A stretch of 64,000 nt of DNA from Epiperipatus broadwayi (lineage: Eukaryota; Onychophora; Udeonychophora; Euonychophora; Peripatidae). The stretch covers positions 4,872,499-4,936,498 of the forward strand of contig JAQFVV010000012.1 in NCBI GenBank assembly GCA_028023455.1, given 5' to 3'. Both the position numbers and the translations under genes were made by a program. Positions 10,450 through 21,479 of this stretch are shown here, piece after piece. The notes under the pieces are model-generated. The model was given only the letters and a program-made list of their open reading frames with translations, was not told the origin of the DNA and did no database searches. How positions within the stretch are numbered: the first letter of the stretch is position 1; the number at the start of each line of letters is the position of its first letter.

Positions 10450-11870
10450 TTTTTGTTAATACGTGATAAAATTTGTTATTGATTCTTTAAAAAATTTTGA
10501 TGATATTATTGCTTCTTTTGAAAATGGATATTTATAGGTCTGCCTGTTGTTGCATAAGTTTGCAATTTTGTGTTGTTTACATATGAGAGTAATATTTTAA
10601 ATATGTGTGCTTTTAAAGATATTAAAATGTACAAAAGATATGTTGGGTGATGTTTTTGTTTGTGGAAATACCAATACTATAAATTTATTTGTAGAAGAGT
10701 TAAATAATTTGTGTGTCTTAAAATGGACTATTGAAAAGGAATAGGACAAAATATTAAATATTTGGATTTAATATGTTAAGTTATAAATTAATAATCAAAT
10801 CATTGCAAAGACAGGGTTATATAAATTGTAAATCAAAAGTACCAATTATGCATAAGATGGCAGTTTTAGATCTTTTTTGTTTCATAATGAAAAATTTTGT
10901 TGAGATATTTGCCATGGAGTTGCTGAAGTTGGTTAGAAGATTGAACAAATTAACAATACTTTATGTCAATTTAAAAAAAGTTATAATAATTTAAAGGAAT
11001 TGAAGATTGATAATAAAAAATGACCATCTATCTATTCCATATAAAGTCAAAATAAGAGTCATAGATCACATGACCCTATCTCTTAAGCTTGTAAGTTATA
11101 AAACAATGAGGATTGCCAATTCCTCTACAAGCTTTGTGATAAATGGTTAACCAGAGCCAGCACCTAAAATATCTCTGTTAGGAACCCCTCCCCAAACCCC
11201 TGACCATGGTTTTGTGCTTTGGCACTCCTCAGAGAGGTGTCAGGGTAGGTTCAGACACTAGATCTAAAAATACCAACCCAAATCCAGCATTTAACTAAAA
11301 GTTATCTATTGAGTGGAAAATCTGAAATTTTCAGACATCTACATGTCTTCAAACCCAGATATCCAACTCAAATAGCTATATGGAGCTGATAGATCTTCAG
11401 CCATACCATATAGTAGTAGTCTTAGCAATATAAAAATTGCATAAGACTTATGGTAGAGACTATAAAGTCAAAATAAGAGTCAAATGCTCGAGTAGAAAAG
11501 TTAGTGAATAATTCTAAAAATGTCATAGCAATCAAGCACAAAAGTAATATTGTTTATCAATTTTTTGTGGATATATGTTATCATATATATTGAAAATTGA
11601 TTAAAAGAGCATTAATTGTTATACAAACATGTGAAAATTAATAATAATAATTTTTTAATCACTGCTACAGTTTTCTTGGATCATGAAGGGATATATAAAT
11701 ATATATTTAAGTTTGATATTGAAAATATTAAGATTCTTCGTGAAGAGAGAAATCATAATAAAACAAAAATTAAGAAGACAATTTTAATAAATAGAAATAA
11801 AATGAATGCAATTAATAAACAAACTGCTACTGTTAAAATTTGGGATTTATGACATTTGCTTCTGTTATGG
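10450..11870 (+). pseudogene. PLE polyprotein, second half of reverse transcriptase and GIY-YIG nuclease (broken)
   Basis: The plus strand first repeats the end of the minus-strand half (YVIKFVIDSLKNFDDIIASF; then GLPV...VCN). It goes on to KMYKRYV followed in another frame by GDVFVCGNTNTINLFVEEL at about 10640-10700: this is the YVDD catalytic motif, destroyed by a one-base shift. A block GYINCKSKVPIMHKMAV at about 10814-10863 matches the PLE segment that follows the RT. After an insert (11062-11460), SNIVYQFF...CYHIY at about 11542-11595 is the GIY-YIG core; its second G is replaced by a stop. Residues of the 78-codon frame ending at 11852 (TATVFLDHEG, FDIENIKILREERN) form the end of the nuclease domain. 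Inactive in several ways. Confidence 0.65.
11040..11482. mobile_element. ~400 bp insertion with 22 bp target-site duplication, inside the PLE
   Basis: The 22 bp sequence starting TATAAAGTCAAAATAAGAG occurs at 11040-11061 and again, identical, at 11461-11482. Between them lie 399 bp of less AT-rich, non-coding sequence. Removing the insert and one copy restores continuity of the PLE nuclease region. A stretch at 11196-11250 containing GACCATGGTTTTG resembles the PLE tail at 2330-2375, so the insert may be a solo PLE terminal repeat; the family is otherwise unknown. Confidence 0.7.
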
Positions 11871-12020
11871 TTTTCGAAATTAATGGCAATTGAGGAGGGT
11901 TAAGGAATTAACTGAAAATATTTTTGCAGATTGAAAGACTGTATATAATAATTAATTACCATTATATTTATTATTTTTATTGTTATTACAATAGTTTTTA
12001 ATTAATGGACATTTATGTAA
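11640..12020 (+). repeat. PLE terminal repeat (3' pLTR), plus strand
   Basis: Mate of the repeat at 10060-10447 in opposite orientation. It starts within the last ~200 bp of nuclease coding sequence and runs through the 3' untranslated part to about TTTTTAATTAATGGACAT. Confidence 0.75.
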
Positions 12021-12369
12021 ATATTGTGAAAGGAAATGACCCTTTGCACATGCACTTTTGGATTGATATTTTAAATTTACATGCACTCATTTCCTTCCAC
12101 ATAATTTGCATATATATAAATGACTAAATCATTTATTTAGGTATATTAAAACTAATATAACTATCAAGTTTAAATAAAGTAATAATATCCCCATAAGTTA
12201 TGGATAAATAATACGCATATGTCAGTAAACAATAAAGAATAGAACAGACCATATATTCTTTAAGTTTTTAATGGCCACAAGCTTTCATTTGCTTATGTTC
12301 CTGGAAACAAACAGCAAAATATACATTAGTCTGATTAAAGAAATATGTATATATGGAAATATTTTAGTT

Positions 12370-13110
12370 TGTGGACTTTTTATTTATAATTATTTAATTA
12401 GAAAGCTCTTGCTATGATAGCAGTCAATCAAGTTTAACTGTCTAATGCAGAAAGAGACAGTAAAACTGTCAGTGTTAATGAAATCAAAAGGAAATTCCTC
12501 TTTTAATTATTGCTCTTCATCTATATAGAGACAAAGTAATAAAGTTTACATATATAGGTATAAGAAACCAAAAGATCATAAAGGGTTTTGATTTTTTGAT
12601 TTTCTCTTTCTGCTTTGAGCAGAAGCTTTCTAATTAAATAATTTTTTTTTCATATGTCATAGCATCAGCCGGGAGGAGAATCCCTAAACCGTCTGCAACC
12701 AACTATTTTCTTGCAAGGCGGCTGCGATGATCTCTCGGCTAACAACGCTTAACTTCTAATTAAATAATTAAAACAGAAACTTCACCTATTATCATATTTC
12801 CAACTGAACATTCATTAAATATTATATTATAATAATTGATTTACCATGGCAGGGATTTATTACAAAAGTAAGAAAATTTAAAAGTTTTGAAATCTAATAT
12901 CTATATATGTAAACTATAGTACTTTGTCTTCACAATTAGATCAAGAGCAGTGATTCACAAAAGATTTTTTTCATTGTATTAGTGATGACAGTTTACCTTT
13001 CTTGTCTTGCCTTTGGTAATTAACTTTGACTGGCCACTGTTCTAGCAAAAGTTTTCTAATGAAATATTTATAAACAGACACTCCATATACTAAAGTGTAT
13101 CCATCTGAAC
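12370..13110. repeat. Foldback/MITE cluster with nested SINE
   Basis: ATTATTTAATTAGAAAGCT at 12392-12410 has its exact reverse complement at 12624-12642, and the likeness extends outward across the later SINE insertion. A second, more diverged inverted match lies at about 12970-13090 (GTTTTCTAATGAAATATTT and ACTGTTCTAGCAAAAG). The right side therefore holds two related arms. No coding capacity. Boundaries are approximate. Confidence 0.55.
12628..12769 (-). mobile_element. tRNA-headed SINE with 16 bp target duplication
   Basis: TTCTAATTAAATAATT is present at 12628-12643 and again at 12754-12769, a perfect 16 bp duplication. Between them, on the minus strand, is AGCGTTG, an A-box-like region, a diverged B-box region, GCTGATGCT, then ATGACATATG and a poly-A tail (poly-T at 12644-12650). 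The head is diverged from the copy at 51467. It inserted into one arm of the foldback element, which dates it as younger than that arm. Confidence 0.8.
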
Positions 13111-14533
13111 ATCTGTTAAATATTATATCTATATATGTAGTTGTTGTTGTTAATCTTAATGTTACATTAATATTTTATCCTGATCATACTTACCAACTTT
13201 TTGATTGTGGGGACTTTTAATCAGATGCTGCAGAGTCTCTAAAAGTCAGAAATATTCTTCTAATCTAGTTGGACGACTAATTGAAACACCAAAATTACAG
13301 TGATAATAACAATAAACAACTATATACACAGATAACTCTAAAATATGTTTACTTATGTATAATGCCATAAATATATTTATGATAAAAATAAGTTTATATC
13401 AAGTCAGATGAATTTATTGGTATTTTAAAAGTTAATTTAATTATGTTGAAGTTCTTATTATTTTCAGTAAATTTAAATGTAATGAATCACTATGTATGTC
13501 ATTAATTGTTTCTTCAGTAGCCATGTTGTTATGTGTTTATTATTAATCAAACATGAAATTTAAGATAAATTAACTAGCAAATGATTTTGACATAAGAAAT
13601 AATTTCTATCACATTTATTAATAAAATGATTTTTTTTTAAAGCTAAATGGTTAATTAATTTTTTATATATATTTTTATTAATAATATAAATAGCTAAATG
13701 AACAAAAGTATTTTTACTTTCAATGCTTACAAAAATAAGGACAAAGTATATTCAATGGATGCAGTTGATCTGCTAATGCTTGACGTTGATATTTTTAATA
13801 GTATTTCATCCTTAATTTCCTTTCCCCAACTAAGATATGTATAATTAACCAAAATACAATATAACTAATTATTTTTTGAAATGAATTCTTAGTAGATGTA
13901 AAAATATATAATACCTGAAAAATATTTATTTCTTTTTCACTTGAGCAAAAGATTATGAAAATTGTAAGCTTTGAATTGTCCCTCACAGTAGAAGATCATT
14001 CATTATTTATAACTGGCTTAAAAACTACTTTTTTGAATGACACTGAGATCAATGCTTTAAAATTATATCATTATTTTTTGGTAGAGAGTAAAGAGTCAGT
14101 CGTTTAGAAATAAGTAGTTTTTTTTAATAAAGTTGTAGAAGAGTAGTGATTTAAGTTCATATCTATTTTTTGTTGAATGATTTATAGATATGTCAGTTAA
14201 ATTTTTTAGATAAATTCTTGATGCTGAGAAACTATATATATATATATTTAAATAATATAATGTGTTTCTTGGAAGATTTTGAAAAAAATAGTAATTTACA
14301 AATAAATTAGCTTGTTGCAGTTTTTACTTTATTCAGTAAATATTAATGACCATTTTTTTGGTCTCATCTTCTTATGGGTTTGAATCTATTGATGTTGGAG
14401 ATATAAAAGTATTGTTAAGAGCATGGACATAATTTTAAGCTACCAGTAAGGTTGGTCAATAGTTGTCTGTAATAATTCAACATGCATTATACATTTCCAC
14501 AATCAAATACATCTACATTACATGTTAATTTCT
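13111..14533. other. AT-rich DNA, no gene recognised
   Basis: A 63-codon minus-strand frame (13795-13986) is typical of chance. No repeat or RNA structure was recognised. Confidence 0.55.
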
Positions 14534-15003
14534 TAGTTATAACTAATTTTAAAGTCCTGTTAAATTATTAAAAAAAATTACATTCTTTAAATTGAAGACA
14601 AGCTTCAACGAAAGTAAAAGATTAAATTGTACTCTAATAGGAAACGAAATATAAACCTCATACCTTTTTTTTTTATTATTAAGAGAAATTTATTACGCGA
14701 TATAAACATACATTTTGCTATTACCTGCTGTTATAGTATAGTTATAACTAATTTTTTATTCATATATATATATTAGTTATAACTAATTTTAAAGTCCTGT
14801 TAAATTGTTTAAAAAAAAATACATTCTTTAAAATTAAAGACAAGCTTCAATGAAAGTAAAAGATTAAATTGTATTCTAATAGGAAACGAAGTATAAACCT
14901 CTTTTAAAAAAAAAAGTATAAACCTCTTTTTTTTTTTAAGAGAAATTTATTATGCGATATAAACGTACGTTTTGCTATTACATGCTGTTACAGTATAATA
15001 TAA
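14534..15003 (+). repeat. Tandem duplication, ~240 bp unit, two copies
   Basis: TAGTTATAACTAATTTTAAA begins the unit at 14534 and again at 14774. The copies share the order ACAAGCTTCAA, GATTAAATTGTA, TAATAGGAAACGAA, AGAGAAATTTATTA and CGATATAAAC, with scattered substitutions. The palindrome TAGTTATAACTA occurs a third time at about 14739, at the boundary. Non-coding. Confidence 0.8.
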
Positions 15004-15785
15004 ACTGTTTATTTTGTTTCACTACCTATGTATGTGCTTCTCCAGCAGTTTAATTCTGTAGGTTTTATGATCGTCTTCTTTATTTGAAGTTTCTCCAAGT
15101 GGCGTTTACCAAATCTTTGTTTGATTTTTTTCTATGATTTTCTTTAGTTCCATTCCCTGTGGATGTACCAATTTCCCAATAGTCTTTACAATGACAAAAG
15201 TGAAAACTGGTAATGATTTATGTCAGTGGCATAGCTATGGAGAATTTAACTAAGCAAATGTGTACTGACCCTGGAGTCTTAAGGACCCTTTGTTATATAT
15301 AAACACATATATGTTCAAAAATATTAAATATATTATAAATGTTAAAAAAAGGCTTTTTTAAATTTTTTTACATAAACTGAAAGATATTGTCTGGTATTAG
15401 TAGTAATAATCTATTTAAGAATATTTATATTAATACAAATAATTTTTAGAAACTTATTTTTTTTACTTTTGGGAGAAATTTTATAACTTGTAAATGCTGC
15501 AATAATTTTAATATTAGTATTACTTTATATTCGTACTTTACAAATTTATATCTAGAAATTACAAATCAATATTCAGACTTAAATATTTTAAGACTAGTTA
15601 ACTATTTATGTTCCGTAAAAAAATATCTTATAAATTATTTTTTAATTAGTATTCATTATATTTCAAAGTATTGATTGTAAAATTTCAATTTTCGCAAAGA
15701 TTTGCAAAATTATACTAGTTATTCCAAAACTTTATTAACAGAATATATGCATGTTTACATTTGATACATTGGTAAAAATAATACA
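15004..15785. other. AT-rich DNA, no gene recognised
   Basis: No protein or repeat signature recognised. Confidence 0.5.
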
Positions 15786-15789
15786 AAGT

Positions 15790-17360
15790 TATATGTGACA
15801 AAAGGAATAAGGCATGAAATTATTGAATTACAATAAAAGGGTATAAACCCAAAATTCAGTAGGAACTTAGGAAACATAATAAGATTACAATTGACAGGTG
15901 TACATTTAATGTCAATAAATGACAAGTATTGCTAAATAGGTAATCAATACATTATAAAATGGTGGACTGGAATCAGTTATATTAATACACAAGTATTAAT
16001 ACACAAGTATGTATAACCCACTTGCATTCGATGTATTGATGATATAATACAAGAGTACTTTTAACAGGGTATACCCCCAATTTCTATCACAGAGTTAGAG
16101 CTGATTTAATTAGTCAAGATTACATTTGTGGTACAAACAATGGTCATATCATATATTTTCCTCATGTCTGCTCAAAATGAGTTTACTAAGACGTCTAATA
16201 TAAGCTAGTATCATGAGAATTATACACATACTGTATCATTGATTAATACATGATCAGAAAATGAACAAAACATGAAACAGTGTGAAATAACCAAAATAAA
16301 TCGAAACATTGAATAGTGTTTATATAATTATTAGTAAGGCTGTGACTATTTAGGGAAACTAAAAGGTAACCAGGTCAGTTTCAAACAAAAATTTAGACGA
16401 CAAAGTTCTGTCTTTAAGTTTCTTTAGGGTTTGTAGAAAGAAAATATCTATATCTGGCTGTGGTACAGTGAATAGTCTTTTACACCTAGACAGCCACATG
16501 GAATAGCTCAAGAAAGTAGATAATCTAATAGTAGGAATGTCTCTAGAAGCTACGCAGTTTTTGATGGACATAATTTTGTAAAAAGTCTACTCTGCAGTTC
16601 TGGTAAATGATCAATTTGATCTTGCGAAGTCCATTGCATGAGCAGATTATATGCTCAAAGATCTCATCCTGCCAGTGGCAATTTACACAGAGTGGATCAA
16701 TGGAACCAATCTGTCTCCTGTAATTTAGGAACCAACTAGTCGGCATAGCCTGGAGATTTATTTTGACTAGGTGGTCTAAAAATTTAGGCTCCAAAGCCCA
16801 GAATTTGAATAAGTTTATCAGCTTCTGATTGGTTATTCTAAGTGTTGGCTTACTAGTGCTAACTTGTGGGTTAATAAGTTGATTTGCTTCCCACAGAGAC
16901 AGCTTGGACTTGAATGCATTGTTTGACATGTTGTAATGAACATTAATGTCAAACAGCAGGATGTCAAGCCAACAACTAGTAGCAGGAGGAGGCCTGTCTG
17001 TAGGTGGAACTATGTCGGCAATCTGCATATGCCCATATTTCTGTATTAGGTTAAAGACAAGTGTATGTGCTTTTTGAAAACTAATTGCTGGAATGGAGTG
17101 AAGCGACATTCCATTTTGCCTCTGATGCTGTTGCATTTTAGCAATGCTAATGGAAGCCAATCACCCATTCCAGAACAGCTTAGCACATAATGAATTGATC
17201 TTGCACTCTGCTAGTCAGACTATAAAAACACTCTCCAAAGTATATCTGTCACTTCATGGAAAGGTTGCCTTACTCAGTATGAAGGTAATAGCAAAAATCT
17301 CCTATTATCTCCCAATTATAACAGCCTCGAAAACCTTTAATTATACTAGTTGATAGCAAT
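15790..17360 (-). mobile_element. 5'-truncated L1/Tx1-like LINE, minus strand
   Basis: The region contains the C-terminal part of a LINE ORF2 (about 17355-16359) followed on the minus strand by about 550 bp that is probably its 3' untranslated region. The latter is less AT-rich than its flanks and contains a short direct repeat (TATTAATACACAAG twice, near 15980-16010). The 3' boundary near 15790 is a guess; no tail or target duplication was identified. Confidence 0.5.
16359..17355 (-). pseudogene. LINE ORF2 C-terminal region with CCHC zinc-finger-like motif (broken)
   Basis: A 205-codon frame (17160-16543) has KLFWNG-like sequence just upstream in a neighbouring frame and NGMSLHSIPAISFQKAHTL near its start. 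Both resemble the region that follows the reverse transcriptase in L1/Tx1-type ORF2 proteins. Residues ~157-173 read CVNCHWQDEIFEHIICSC, the C-x2-C-x8-H-x4-C arrangement of the zinc-finger-like domain near the C-terminus of such proteins, thought to bind nucleic acid. A frameshift near 16555 moves the frame to the 70-codon tail ending at 16359. The reverse transcriptase itself is absent. Clade assignment is tentative; other LINE clades have a similar finger. Confidence 0.6.
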
Positions 17361-17399
17361 AATAGTGGTAAAATGAATAATATTCCAATAAAAACTAAG

Positions 17400-20300
17400 T
17401 TAACTGCTTACTAAGATTGTCTATAATTTTTCACACCCCACATATACATATGTGCGTCTAAATAATTAATGAACCATTAACTTTAATATATTGTATATCC
17501 TCCATATCAATGGATTTTATTTTTACTAATTATTATACTTTTAATAATGGACATGGACTATTTGATATAGTTAGTCACTTAATCTATCTGAAATTAACAA
17601 ATGTATGTGTCTGCTGGAATCTATAAGATAATATTCATGAAATATTTTTTGGGGGGAAGTTAGATAATTTTTTAAGCATTTTCTTAATATAAGCAGATTT
17701 TTAAAAGGATTTAGAATCCTGCACTAGAAAATAAATAACTTTGTTTAAATGATACTTTTAAAACTCCTTTTAAAATTAAAAAAATAGTAGTCTGTAATAC
17801 ATCTTATATACTTCTTTTAAAAAATTATACAATATATTTGATAGCTTCTGTAGATAACAACACTTTTATAAATATATAAGCATGTTAACGTTAATAACGA
17901 TTTAAATAATGACAAAGTTAATCGTGTTGAGTTTCATAAAATGAGTATCTTCTATATAAATTAGGATAATCTGCAATATTAGGCAATCATCATAACACAT
18001 TGGATGCACAGTTGAATAAGTAAATAAAACATCAAGTATTAGGAAATTGTGTTGGGTATACACTTACATACATTTAGATGAACTGCTTCAAAATGTTATG
18101 GAGTATTGAAAGAAACAAAAGATTATTTTTTTCCCTTAATGCCGCATGTTAATATAAATGACTATAAATAAGAATTTTTATGAGTTTGAATAACTCATCA
18201 AAAGATGAATATCCACAATCTTATTCAGTAAAAAAATTATGATAATCTGCCATTGAAATGGAAGAAATTAATACTAATACTATTTCATATTTAGAGTAAT
18301 TCATACATAAAAAAGTACAATGCTTGCCTTTGATGAGGCTGCTCACTGAAAATGCATTAAGTAATATTTTCAATGTTTTCCCAAAGTATGTTACGGTATT
18401 AGTATTGCCTTTAATTTATAATCTTATTCAGTAGTTAAGATCAAATATTAGAAAAAGAGCAAGGCCAAACTTAATAAAGAAAAAAGTAGGTCATTTTCAG
18501 GACAAATTATAAATATGGTAAGCCTAAAAAAATAGAATTAACTAAATTATAATCTATCTTTTAATTAAGTTTTGCACTCTTATTTTATTACTCTCATACT
18601 TGTTTAGAATCATTGGGTGCTTCCCTCAGAAAAAGTATGATAGTTCCACATTTGAATACTATTTTACCACTACTGTAACTTGTATTAGTTTAGGATTTTT
18701 AAAATAATGCAGATTCTCCCATACTACTTTTATTGATTTTTTTAATTGAAAAAAATCTTCAAAGATCAATATTTTCTGGATAGTTAGTAAATATCAATCA
18801 TCTTTACACTATTGTTCTCCAGGGAAATATTTATTTTAAGGCATTACTTTCTTTTTGAAGATGTTTTATGTGGAACTCATAGCTAACTTCATCATCTGTC
18901 AAAATTGACACTATTAGAATTTTTTGAAATATTCTAATAATTGTAATTTGATAGATTTATCACAAATCCACCTTTATTCATTCCCATTTAAAAAAAAACT
19001 TAAAGAAGAATTTGTTCATTTTCTCAAGGAGTGTTAACACAAACTTCAAATATTTAAAAAGATTAAATGTAATTTTAAAAAATATTCTTCATTTATAAAA
19101 TTAAATTAAAAATAAATCATGTCCAATTTATTAGTTTTAGTAAAAAATAAAGATTCTATTTAGAAGTGAATCATTGAGCCTTTTACAAAAATTCTCGCCA
19201 TTTGGAACAATGAACAATGTCAGAATATTAAAAGTTAATGTAATATCAATCTGGAATGTCAGATTATTTCAATATTTAATTATTTTCCATTTAACTACTT
19301 TAGAAAAATATATTTATGTGATTGCCAAAATTGCAAATCAAATTGAATAAAATTTGTATTTAATAAATCATTTAACGTTCATTTAGATGAACAGTAAAAA
19401 AAAAACACACACTGCAATCTAACGATGTATGGACTTTCTGCCTTGTAAAAATGGCTAGTAGTAAAATAATAAATAACTGAAGATTAACTTGATTGCAGTG
19501 AGATATTATTAGCTGTATTAAGATAAAATGAAATGCCTAAATTGTGTGTAGATAAGCACACAAAAGACAACTTCAAAGAGTCTTACTTGTATATAGAAGT
19601 AAGATCATTGTTAGATAAAGATATATTAAATTTCAATCAGATAATTGCTTCTAAATGCTATATTTATTTATCTTATTAAAGTAAGCATGTTTATGTTTAA
19701 AGAGACAATGAAATTGGAAATACAAAATATGCATTACATTTTATTCTTTGTGTGTGAAAAGTTAAATAGCTATTGAGGATAAATTAGAAAGACTTATTTG
19801 ATTTCGGTGGACTATCCATTTCTTATTCTTTTTTATTTTATTATTATTAAATAAATATTTGTTATTTAACTGATGTGTAAGTTCAATACTTTATTGTTGC
19901 TACCTGATTGGTTAAATATCTTCAGGTGACAGCAAAATCAGAAGTAAAATTTAAGTTCAATATATATATTACAATAACAAATTAAACAATCACTTTCTTA
20001 TTTAAAATATATATGTTCTCCAACGTTATAAAAAACTTCACAAACTTCTTTTCATAAATTTTATTTACATATATTAACTATACGAACATATGTATATAAA
20101 ATCACAAATGGACAAACAATTAACAACTAACAGATAAACTGTAAATTTATGCTTAAACATAATCCCTATGACAACTTAGTACATTTTCATATTTAAATAG
20201 TATTAATAATTTCAAGTGATAAATCAAATATGTTTATTATTCATGACATTCTCAATTATTGGTATGAAATAGTGATATTTTCCTCATTACATATTTTTTT

Positions 20301-20889
20301 GTAAATAATTTGTTTATTTTATAAAATAGCAATTAATTTATTTATTTAAATATGTTTATAATAAGTTGGATTTATTTTAAACCAGTGTTTTGTTAAACAG
20401 TATATAAACATATAAATGCCTTCTTTAATTTTTTTAATCTTATAATTGATCAATTTAATTAAAATATATGTAAACATATGCCTATTGTTATTATTAATTA
20501 AACGTGTTATTAATTAATTAAATATTTTCTACTTAAATCCAGTCTTAGTTTTTTTATTTTAAATTTAATGTTTTATATAGAAGATTATCTTAGAGAGTTT
20601 CTGACACTGTAACTGACTATTGCAGCCTGATTGAAAGTAATATAAAAACATGTTCTTGTTTATACATTAATCACAATATCTTGATGATAGTTAGTAATCT
20701 AAAATCTTTCTTTTTTATGAGATAAGTCTATAATTAAAATAATATTTTAACTTTTACTTTACCTTTGTGCTTAGACCTATTTAGTGGCATTTGAATTTTT
20801 ATTGTAATATAGTAGTTGTGTAAAGGGACTGATCAAACTTGATCATCATCATCTTTAGTTATAAACCAAAGCAAAATTTAAGATAATTT
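17400..20889. other. AT-rich DNA, no gene recognised
   Basis: About 3.5 kb with no open frame of note, no tRNA-like motif and no paired repeat that I could recognise. Confidence 0.55.
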
Positions 20890-21219
20890 GGTAGTTTTAC
20901 CTGACATGCTCGATCATCACCAGGTGACGCTGCAGTACCATCAACAACCAGTCCAAAGCCTGCAAGTGATAAATTTATATCCAAAAGTGGCTGAAAATTT
21001 TATAATTTGAAATTTTATAGCATTTTCTTGGTTTTTTTTTATAATTTGTACTTTCGATGTATTTCTTGGATATATATATAGCCTCAGGCATTTTACTTGT
21101 CAACTTTCAGCCACTTTTGGACATAAATTTATCACTTGCATGCTTCAGATCGTTTGTTGATGGTACTGCAGCATCACCTGGTGGCAATTGAGAACATCGG
21201 GTAAAACTACTGATAATTT
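20882..21219. mobile_element. MITE with ~105 bp terminal inverted repeats
   Basis: 20890-20996 and 21107-21211 are inverted copies: GGTAGTTTTACC at the left and GGGTAAAACTAC at the right, then ACCAGGTGACGCTGCAGTAC versus GTACTGCAGCATCACCTGGT, and CCAAAAGTGGCTGAAA versus TTTCAGCCACTTTTGG. Flanking GATAATTT at 20882-20889 and 21212-21219 is a candidate 8 bp duplication. The loop (about 110 bp) is non-coding. An 8 bp duplication suits hAT-type elements, but the ends do not start with CAG, so the superfamily is open. Confidence 0.75.
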
Positions 21220-21286
21220 TATATTAATATATTTATCAAACTTAAAATCTGGAAGAAGCATATATGCACATAGAAGGCTGTTAAAC

Positions 21287-21478
21287 ATTATTATTACTAT
21301 TACTACTACTACTACTACTGCTGCTGCTGCTACTACTACTACTACTACTACCACTACCACTACCACTACCACCACCACCCCCACCCTCACCACCACCACC
21401 AACCACCACCACTAGCACTACCACTACTACTATTATTACTACCACTACTACTATTACTACTACTACAACAACAACAAA
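21287..21478 (+). repeat. Compound trinucleotide microsatellite
   Basis: Runs of ACT, GCT, CAC and ACA triplets in blocks over ~190 bp. Frames through it code only for homopolymers and are not genes. Confidence 0.9.
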
Positions 21479-21479
21479 A

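Larger units (their letters stand above)
8620..12020. mobile_element. Nearly complete PLE with an inverted 5' half
   Basis: The left part (8620 to about 10447) reads on the minus strand as 5' pLTR, then N-terminus, then the first half of the reverse transcriptase. The right part (about 10448-12020) reads on the plus strand as the second half of the reverse transcriptase, then GIY-YIG, then 3' pLTR. The halves overlap by about 150 bp in the RT (around 8640-8790 and 10460-10560). Together they make one PLE whose 5' half was inverted. The pLTR occurs at 10060-10447 (minus) and 11640-12020 (plus). All coding parts hold stops and frameshifts. No convincing target duplication was found at the outer ends. 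Confidence 0.7.

Noticed and set aside
21145-21415. Poly-valine and poly-threonine proteins
   Set aside because: They are translations of the trinucleotide microsatellite.
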